This document shows positions 42,448 to 48,530 of a DNA stretch of 48,530 nt, piece by piece (position 1 is the first letter of the stretch; the number at the start of each line of letters is the position of its first letter). The notes beneath the pieces were generated by a model that worked only from the letters and a program-made list of their open reading frames with translations, made no database searches and was not told the DNA's origin. A program made the translations under genes and the position numbers. The stretch lies in assembly GCA_964625015.1 (NCBI GenBank), contig CAZUZI010000005.1, positions 1-48,530 of the forward strand, written 5' to 3'. This DNA comes from UBA5209 sp964625015. Its GTDB lineage: Bacteria; Patescibacteriota; Dojkabacteria; SC72.

Positions 42448-43553
42448 ATAAAAAGAAAATTGGTATTATTACACACTTTCATGAAAGTATAAATTATGGA
42501 GGAGTACTTCAAGCTTTTTCTTTGTGTAAATTTTTGAACGATAATGGATTTATCGCTGAACAAATCCTATTTGATTTCAAAAGTAAACCTGTTACTTTAA
42601 AAAGCACTCTTAAGCATAAAATTGCTTCGATAATTTTAAAGATTATGTTGAAAAAGCGATTATTTAGATTTAACCGTTTCAGAAATAATATTCCTAATAG
42701 TACAAAAATATATAATTATTTGAATATACACGAGACTAATAATAATTATGATGTATTCATTACGGGTAGCGATCAAGTTTGGAATTTTAAGTGGTTTAGT
42801 GAAGAGTATTTTTTAAGTTTTGTACAAAAACAAAAGATTAAATTATCGTATGCATCTAGTTTTGGCTCTGATTACTTAAATGTTGATAACCTTGTTTACT
42901 TAAAGAAAACAATTAAAGATTTTAAAGCAATATCTGTGCGAGAACCTTTATTAATTAATGATTTGGAAACTGTTCTAGATAAAAAAGTTAATTTATCGGT
43001 TGATCCAACCCTTTTATTACCAAGTGAGTTTTGGAGTGACACTGCAGCTAAAAGAATTGTTAATAAAAAGTATATGTTTTGTTATTTTTTAGGAGCTAAC
43101 AACAGCATTAAAAAAATGGCAAAGTTTTATGCAAAAAAACATAATTTAATTATTGTAAACATTCCTTTTGCATCATATAAATTCAATTTTATTGATTTAA
43201 TTTACTCAAAAAAGAAAATATTTAGTGCAGACCCTTTTGATTTTTTATCACTCGTGAAACATTCAGAAATTGTGTTTACGGATAGTTTCCACGCGGTAAT
43301 TTTTGCAAATATATTTAGAAAAAACTTTTTTGTTTTTTCAAGAAATTCTGATTCATCAATGGACAATAGACTGAAAAATATTGTCAGTTTGTTTAATTGT
43401 GAATCTCATTTTATAGATAGCAATAACAGTTCTAATTACAAGCTAATATCTTCAATAAACAGCATTGACTATAATATTGAGAAGCCATATCTTGAGGTAT
43501 TGAAAGATGATTCTGCAAAGTTTTTGTTTGATAATTTATCAAGTGTGTTATAG
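42444..43553 (+). CDS. Polysaccharide pyruvyl transferase
   Basis: 369 aa. Family features: the N-terminal NYGGVLQAFSL segment, TGSDQVWN near 110, VREPL near 170, the SVDPTLLL strand and FTDSFHAVIFA near 280. It adds pyruvate from PEP as a ketal to a sugar, giving the polymer negative charge. The upstream gene overlaps it by 4 bases. A gap of about 100 bases follows. Confidence 0.9.
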   Translation: MNKKKIGIITHFHESINYGGVLQAFSLCKFLNDNGFIAEQILFDFKSKPVTLKSTLKHKIASIILKIMLKKRLFRFNRFRNNIPNSTKIYNYLNIHETNNNYDVFITGSDQVWNFKWFSEEYFLSFVQKQKIKLSYASSFGSDYLNVDNLVYLKKTIKDFKAISVREPLLINDLETVLDKKVNLSVDPTLLLPSEFWSDTAAKRIVNKKYMFCYFLGANNSIKKMAKFYAKKHNLIIVNIPFASYKFNFIDLIYSKKKIFSADPFDFLSLVKHSEIVFTDSFHAVIFANIFRKNFFVFSRNSDSSMDNRLKNIVSLFNCESHFIDSNNSSNYKLISSINSIDYNIEKPYLEVLKDDSAKFLFDNLSSVL

Positions 43554-43659
43554 TTTGGTATTGAAATTTAGGTATTATGCAAATATATTTTGTTACATAT
43601 TAATTATTAGAAAGGATTCTTATTCATTATAATAAATGATAAGTCATAAAGGTGTTCAT

Positions 43660-44697
43660 ATGAAAATTCTTGTAACGGGTGGAGCAGGTTTTATTGGTGG
43701 TAATTTTTGTCATTATATGGTTGATAAATACCCTAATTATTCTATTGTAGCTTTAGACGCTTTAACATATGCAGGAAATATAGAAACATTAAAGCCTATT
43801 ATTAATAGTCCTAATTTTAGATTCATAAAAGGCGATATTACTGATAGATTTTTTATTAATCAGTTGTTTACTAAAGAAAGTTTTGATATTGTTGTGAATT
43901 TCGCAGCTGAATCACACGTGGATAGATCAATAGAGAATCCAGAGATTTTTCTAAAAACAAATATTCTTGGTACTCAAGTACTAATGGATTATTCACTTAA
44001 AACTGGTATTAAGCGTTTTCATCAAGTGTCAACTGATGAGGTTTATGGCGATCTACCTTTAGATAGACCTGATTTATTTTTTACTGAAGAAACACCAATA
44101 CATGCTTCAAGTCCTTATTCAGCATCAAAAGCTTCAGCTGATCTATTAGTGCAAGCTTATTATAGAACGTATCAATTACCAATTTCAATTTCAAGATGTT
44201 CTAATAATTACGGACCCTATCATTTTCCAGAGAAATTAATTCCATTAATGATTAAAAATGCATTAGCTGATCAATCCTTACCGGTTTATGGTAAAGGTGA
44301 AAATATTAGAGATTGGCTTCATGTATACGATCACTGTACTGCAATTGATTTAATAATTCACGATGGTAGAACTGGTGAGGTATACAATATAGGAGGACAT
44401 AATGAAAGAACCAATATTGAAGTAGTTAAAACTATATTAAAAGTACTTAACAAACCAGATTCATTAATAAAATATGTGACTGATAGAAAAGGACATGATT
44501 TAAGATATGGAATTAATCCCACAAAGATAGAACAAGAGCTAGGATGGAAACCCAAATACAACTTTGATACAGGAATTAAACAAACTATCAATTGGTATTT
44601 AGAAAACCAAGATTGGGTCAATCATATAATTAGTGGTGAGTATTTACGATTTATGAATTCGTATTATATTGATAGAGTTGATCAGAATTCTGAGTGA
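43660..44697 (+). CDS. rmlB: dTDP-glucose 4,6-dehydratase
   Basis: 345 aa from the ATG at 43660, which has AAAGGTG five bases before it; the in-frame ATG at 43636 is less likely. The NAD loop is VTGGAGFIGGNF, with AAESHVDRSI, STDEVYGD and the catalytic YSASK. It turns dTDP-glucose into dTDP-4-dehydro-6-deoxyglucose. It is separated from rmlA and rmlC by four genes, and a TATAAT at 43628-43633 may give it its own promoter. No rmlD follows. Confidence 0.96.
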   Translation: MKILVTGGAGFIGGNFCHYMVDKYPNYSIVALDALTYAGNIETLKPIINSPNFRFIKGDITDRFFINQLFTKESFDIVVNFAAESHVDRSIENPEIFLKTNILGTQVLMDYSLKTGIKRFHQVSTDEVYGDLPLDRPDLFFTEETPIHASSPYSASKASADLLVQAYYRTYQLPISISRCSNNYGPYHFPEKLIPLMIKNALADQSLPVYGKGENIRDWLHVYDHCTAIDLIIHDGRTGEVYNIGGHNERTNIEVVKTILKVLNKPDSLIKYVTDRKGHDLRYGINPTKIEQELGWKPKYNFDTGIKQTINWYLENQDWVNHIISGEYLRFMNSYYIDRVDQNSE

Positions 44698-44861
44698 AAT
44701 CAATTAATCAGTTATAATAATATTAAAAATATCGCTGTTTTATACTAGGATATGTACTCTTTTTGCATCAAATACCTAAAAATGTTATTAGAATTACTTA
44801 TGAATAATTAATTATTTAGATGTACATTTAAAAAATAGAAATTTTATTGCAACTAATGTGT

Positions 44862-44886
44862 AAACACTTAATGTATAGTGTTTTTG
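44862..44886 (+). terminator. Weak terminator-like hairpin between rmlB and the flippase gene
   Basis: AAACACT (44862-44868) pairs with AGTGTTT (44877-44883) around an 8-base loop, followed by a short T run. The 206-base gap containing it is AT-rich and has no gene. Confidence 0.4.
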
Positions 44887-44909
44887 TAGTGTAAAAGAAA
44901 GAGATGTTT

Positions 44910-46451
44910 ATGAAAACAATTAAAATCAACCAAATTAAAGCAGGAGCAATTCTCACATACATAACTATGGGTTTAGGTTTTCTTATTAGTATAATATACA
45001 CTCCAATTATGATTAAGTTGCTTGGTCAAAGTGAGTATGGTCTTTACAACCTAGCTGCATCAGTAATTGCTTATCTTGGTATTTTGAATTTTGGGTTTGG
45101 CAGTGCATATATTAGATTCTATTCAAGATTTAAAGTGAATAATGATCAAGTTGGAATTTCCAAGTTGAATGGAATGTTTGTAATTGTTTTTTCTTTTATA
45201 GCGTTGATTACACTTATTGCAGGTTTTACTCTGTCTTATTATTCTGCTATTGTGTTTGGCAACAAGTTGACTTTGTTAGAAATCAATACTGCAAGGATAT
45301 TGCTCATGATATTAACAATTAACCTTGCAATCAAATTTCCGGGTATTGTATTTATTTCTTATATTAGAGCTAATGAGTGTTTTGTTTTTCAAAAATTACT
45401 TGATCTAGGTAATACAGTATTAAATCCCTTCTTAATAATACCAATATTGTTCATGGGATATGGATCAATTGGCATGGCATTAGCTATTACAGCCATAAGT
45501 TTAATTGTTGAATTAATAAATATGATGTATGCTTTTAAAAAACTTAAAATTACTTTTAGATTCAAGCAATTTGACAATGTGTTATTTAAAGAAATGACAA
45601 TTTTTTCATCCTTCATTTTTTTAAACATGATAATAGATCAAATAAATTGGAATGTAGATAAGTTTATAATTGGACGTTTTCACGGAACAATACCTGTAGC
45701 AATATATTCATTAGCAGCTTTTTTTAATACTCACTATTTAAGTATTTCTACTGCAGTATCAAGTGTTTTTGTTCCTAGAGTACATAGGCTTGTACAGTTA
45801 AACAATAGTAAGTTTGAGCTAACAAAGATTTTCATTAAAATAGGTAGAATTCAATTCATTATCCTTTCTTTAGTCCTATCTGGTTTTATCTTTTTTGGAA
45901 AACCATTTATTATATGGTGGGCAGGGGAGGGATTTGAAAGTAGTTACTATATTATCATTATACTTATTTCATCAGTTACTATACCAATCATTCAGAATAT
46001 TGGTATCGAGATACAGAGAGCCATGAATTTGCATAAATTCAGATCACTTACTTATCTAATAATTGCTTTTATGAATGTTGGTATTACAATTCCGCTTGTC
46101 ATCCGTTTTGAAGGGATTGGAGCGGCATTAGGAACATCATTTGCCATAATAATTGGAAATGGATTAATTATGAATATTTATTATAATTATAAAATAGGTA
46201 TAGATATACGATACTTTTGGAGAGAAATCTTTAAAATTTTTCCAGCTTTTATTATTCCAGTTGGGTTAGGAAGTATTTTTGTTTTAAATATTAATTTATA
46301 TGTACTTCCAAATTTTATTCTGTGTATTGCATTATATACATTGGTTTTTGCGGTTTCCATGTGGTTATTTGGTATTAATGATTATGAAAAGAATTTGTTC
46401 TTGACTCCATTTAAACAAGTTTTGAACAAATTGAAAGGACAAAATAAATGA
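44910..46451 (+). CDS. Wzx-like polysaccharide flippase (MOP superfamily)
   Basis: 513 aa with about fourteen membrane helices. I chose the ATG at 44910 because AAAGAG (44898-44903) is six bases before it; the ATG at 44904 is too close. The layout and segments such as YGLYNLAAS near 40 and ISTAVSSVFVPR near 290 fit Wzx/RfbX proteins, which move undecaprenyl-linked repeat units across the membrane. Together with the Wzy-like polymerase and the Wzz/BY-kinase genes it completes a Wzx/Wzy pathway. Its end overlaps the next gene in ATGA. Confidence 0.9.
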   Translation: MKTIKINQIKAGAILTYITMGLGFLISIIYTPIMIKLLGQSEYGLYNLAASVIAYLGILNFGFGSAYIRFYSRFKVNNDQVGISKLNGMFVIVFSFIALITLIAGFTLSYYSAIVFGNKLTLLEINTARILLMILTINLAIKFPGIVFISYIRANECFVFQKLLDLGNTVLNPFLIIPILFMGYGSIGMALAITAISLIVELINMMYAFKKLKITFRFKQFDNVLFKEMTIFSSFIFLNMIIDQINWNVDKFIIGRFHGTIPVAIYSLAAFFNTHYLSISTAVSSVFVPRVHRLVQLNNSKFELTKIFIKIGRIQFIILSLVLSGFIFFGKPFIIWWAGEGFESSYYIIIILISSVTIPIIQNIGIEIQRAMNLHKFRSLTYLIIAFMNVGITIPLVIRFEGIGAALGTSFAIIIGNGLIMNIYYNYKIGIDIRYFWREIFKIFPAFIIPVGLGSIFVLNINLYVLPNFILCIALYTLVFAVSMWLFGINDYEKNLFLTPFKQVLNKLKGQNK

Positions 46452-47842
46452 ATGAAATAGAAGAATTAAAGAGAACAGTCATAGATAATGGATTTTGCAT
46501 AGGTTGTGGTGCATGTGCTTTTGCTTCAAAAGAGAATATATCTACAAAGAAAAATTCTGAAGGCAAACTAGAAGCTCTTGTTAAGAAATTTGATATAAAA
46601 GATAATAAGTCTCGTGTTTTGAACATATGCCCTTTTTATAATAATGAATACAATGAAGATGACATTTCAAAAGAACTTTATTCTCAAATAGACAATATTA
46701 TGCATGATGAATACCTTGGATATAATCTATCAAATTATGCTGGTTATGTTAAAACACGAGAGTTTAGAATGAAGGGTAGCAGTGGAGGCTTTGGTTCATG
46801 GATTGCTTCTAAATTATTTGAAGAGGGACTTGTTGATAAAATTATTCATGTAAAATCATCAAATGATAATGATTTACTATTTAAATATCAGATCTCAAGC
46901 ACTCTTGAGGAAATACAAGAAGGTTCTAAATCTCGTTATTATCCTATAGAGATGTCTAATGTTCTAGATTATGTTTTAAAGAACGATTATAAGTATCTTT
47001 TTGTTGGAATACCCTGTTATGTAAAAGCTGTCCGTCAATTACAAAAAGAGTATCCAGTAATTAAAAAACGGATTGTCTTAACTTTGGGACTTGTTTGTGG
47101 ACACCTAAAAAGTGATTTATTTGCAAAAACAATTGCATGGGAAATGGGAATTCATCCAAGTAAATTGACTAAAATAGACTTTAGAGTAAAAAACATCGAC
47201 AATTTATCAAATAATTATAATATAAAAGCTACCGGATATGTTAATTCGGAGGAGGTTCAAATCGAAGCTGCAACAAAAGATTTATTTGCATCAAACTGGG
47301 GTTACGGTTTTTTCAAATATAAAGCCTGTGATTATTGTGATGATGTATTGGCTGAAACAGCTGATGTGACAATTGGAGATGCATGGTTACCAGAATACAC
47401 TGATGATTCATTGGGGACCAATATTATTACTGTTAGAAATGAAATCATTAATAATCTATTTTCTAAATACAACGATGAAATCCATTTAGACAATATAACA
47501 AGTAATAAGATTTATGAGTCACAATCTGGTGGTTTTAGACATCGTCGTGAAGGTTTACAATATAGATTATATCTTCAAGATCAAAATCATAGTTGGAGAC
47601 CTAATAAAAGAGTTGAAGCTTCTAATAATATTCCTCAAAAAAGAAAAAAAATTTATGAGACTCGACTAGCATTAGTTGATAAGAGTTTTATATCATATAA
47701 TAGTGCAATGAAAAATAATGATTTCAGTGTTTTTCGTAGTGAATTAGAGCCATTGATACGAAAAAACAATAGATTATATCGCGGAAACACTATACTATTT
47801 TATTCTAAAAAAATTATTCGTAAACTGAGAAGTATCCTTTAA
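46448..47842 (+). CDS. FrhB-like iron-sulfur protein of polysaccharide clusters
   Basis: 464 aa. An N-terminal 4Fe-4S motif CIGCGAC (Cys17, Cys20, Cys23) with Cys61 in NICPF is followed by the two FrhB/FdhB domains (coenzyme F420 hydrogenase beta-subunit type): GSSGGFGSW, GIPCYVKAVR, LVCGH and a second Cys group (KACDYCDD) before VTIGDAW. Versions like this, without any F420 system, often accompany pyruvyl transferases in polysaccharide loci; their reaction is unknown. It overlaps the flippase gene by 4 bases and is the last gene of the cluster. Confidence 0.85.
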   Translation: MNEIEELKRTVIDNGFCIGCGACAFASKENISTKKNSEGKLEALVKKFDIKDNKSRVLNICPFYNNEYNEDDISKELYSQIDNIMHDEYLGYNLSNYAGYVKTREFRMKGSSGGFGSWIASKLFEEGLVDKIIHVKSSNDNDLLFKYQISSTLEEIQEGSKSRYYPIEMSNVLDYVLKNDYKYLFVGIPCYVKAVRQLQKEYPVIKKRIVLTLGLVCGHLKSDLFAKTIAWEMGIHPSKLTKIDFRVKNIDNLSNNYNIKATGYVNSEEVQIEAATKDLFASNWGYGFFKYKACDYCDDVLAETADVTIGDAWLPEYTDDSLGTNIITVRNEIINNLFSKYNDEIHLDNITSNKIYESQSGGFRHRREGLQYRLYLQDQNHSWRPNKRVEASNNIPQKRKKIYETRLALVDKSFISYNSAMKNNDFSVFRSELEPLIRKNNRLYRGNTILFYSKKIIRKLRSIL

Positions 47843-48117
47843 AAAAATTTACTCTAATTCGCGTACAACAGTATGAAATAATACTTTATATTCGTTATAT
47901 AAATATTTTCACGCTATGCTCAATCACTCATCAGCAAACAAAAGAAGTTTTAATGTTTTCTAAGAATTTAATGAAAAGAATAGATATATATGACTATTAT
48001 TATACAAGAAATACTCATGAACATATATTTATTGAAATAAATCAGACATTCTTTTTATAAAAGAGATGAACAAAAATAAAGCAACCCAATGTATACACTA
48101 GAAAGTTAGTGAAAAAA
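47843..48117. other. Gap after the polysaccharide cluster
   Basis: About 275 AT-rich bases with no gene. A 5-bp hairpin (AGTAT/ATACT, near 47871-47886) followed by TTATATT may be a weak terminator. ATTTATT-GA-AATAAAT (48027-48042) is a short palindrome. TATACA (48092-48097) could be the -10 of the next gene. Confidence 0.4.
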
Positions 48118-48530
48118 ATGATGATTAGAAAACTTCAAAAACAAGATCAAGATATGGTTTTATCCTATCTCTATCAAGATGCATCTTATAATATCTTTAT
48201 CATTGGAGATATTGAGACATACGGCATGGAAACTGATTTTCAACGCATTTATGGTGAGTTTGATGAAAAAAATCATATCTTATCAGTCTTTTTAAGATAT
48301 CGTGAAAATGCTGTTTATTATTCACATCAACATCGATTCAATCTTGATTATCTTCCTATTTTTAAATCAGATTCTTTTACTTATATGTCAGGTAAAACGG
48401 AGTTAATGAATCTCATTAAACCATATCTTTTAGACTATAAACAAAAATCGACTTACTTTTGTAAAGCTGAAGCATTTGTAGAGGACTTTACACCACCTGC
48501 AAATGTACATATTCTTAAAACACAAGGTGA
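48118..48530 (+). CDS. GNAT-like acetyltransferase, cut by the window end
   Basis: 137 codons are visible and the frame is open at the edge. The start MMIRKLQKQDQDMVLSYL is typical of GNAT-family proteins. The following region (YNIFIIGDIETYG) resembles those GNAT proteins that carry an extra N-terminal domain and bind acetyl-CoA later, outside the window. Either ATG (48118 or 48121) may be used; no strong ribosome site is visible. Confidence 0.6.
   Translation, partial: MMIRKLQKQDQDMVLSYLYQDASYNIFIIGDIETYGMETDFQRIYGEFDEKNHILSVFLRYRENAVYYSHQHRFNLDYLPIFKSDSFTYMSGKTELMNLIKPYLLDYKQKSTYFCKAEAFVEDFTPPANVHILKTQG

Noticed and set aside
48027..48042. ATTTATT-GA-AATAAAT palindrome as an operator
   Set aside because: Such short AT palindromes are expected by chance in this AT-rich gap.
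77..48530. TGA read as tryptophan (Mycoplasma code)
   Set aside because: Several full-length genes end in TGA at the expected place (for example 2025-2027 and 23808-23810), and tryptophans in conserved motifs are TGG.

Overview
The window is low-GC DNA from a bacterium of the Bacillota/Mycoplasmatota kind. TGA ends genes (for example the kinase-like gene at 1464 and the RelB-like gene at 23481) and TGG encodes tryptophan, so the code is standard and not the Mycoplasma code. Purine-rich AGGTGA/GGAGG ribosome sites are common, and ATG, TTG and GTG starts all occur. The gene content (Na+-pumping decarboxylase, BY-kinase-controlled exopolysaccharide, no lipopolysaccharide genes) fits an Acholeplasma- or Izemoplasma-like organism or another deep low-GC Bacillota lineage. 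That placement is an inference. I saw no rRNA, tRNA or CRISPR array. One run of 10 N (14712-14721) shows that this is a draft assembly.

Layout. (1) 77-7655: mostly one-strand housekeeping genes: RlmD, a P-loop kinase-like protein, a thioesterase, a lipoprotein, an Imm-5-like protein, an MutM/Nei-like glycosylase without the usual N-terminal proline, an alpha-alpha barrel protein, YhhN and GNAT. (2) 7853-12873: the control end of an exopolysaccharide locus: a CpsB phosphatase, CpsC/Wzz and CpsD BY-kinase, then a response-regulator-like protein with a degenerate receiver, then a CapD/EpsC-type dehydratase. CcpA-type cre-like palindromes lie in two of its gaps. (3) 12930-20131, minus strand: a broken flavodoxin with a flavin reductase, then a decarboxylase operon (oadA, oadG, biotin carrier, oadB, birA) behind a promoter with a cre-like palindrome, and a large PEPCK/HPr-kinase-like P-loop protein. 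(4) 20605-22206: an isolated SEC-C protein.

(5) 22207-31011 is an accessory island. Three related tyrosine recombinases (an N-terminal fragment, a multiply broken copy and an intact copy), with an intact paralogue placed directly behind the intact copy, bracket two cargo modules. The first is a RelB-like antitoxin plus Fic enzyme with a perfect palindromic operator in its promoter. The second is HigB, a HigA-ImmA/IrrE protein and an sce7725-like protein, with a convergent sce7726-like PD-(D/E)xK protein. Two recombinase copies share a conserved intrinsic-terminator hairpin just before their start codon. I think this is the most interesting part of the window.

(6) 31229-47842 is the structural part of the polysaccharide locus, starting with a winged-helix/Rossmann regulator. 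It encodes a priming sugar transferase, two SDR enzymes, four glycosyltransferases, a hexapeptide acyltransferase, RmlA, RmlC and RmlB (no RmlD), a Wzy-like polymerase, a pyruvyl transferase, a Wzx-like flippase and an FrhB-like iron-sulfur protein. Many neighbours overlap by 1-8 bases, so they are probably co-transcribed. Together with region 2 it makes a complete Wzx/Wzy-type system, split by about 18 kb of unrelated genes. The window ends inside a GNAT-like gene.
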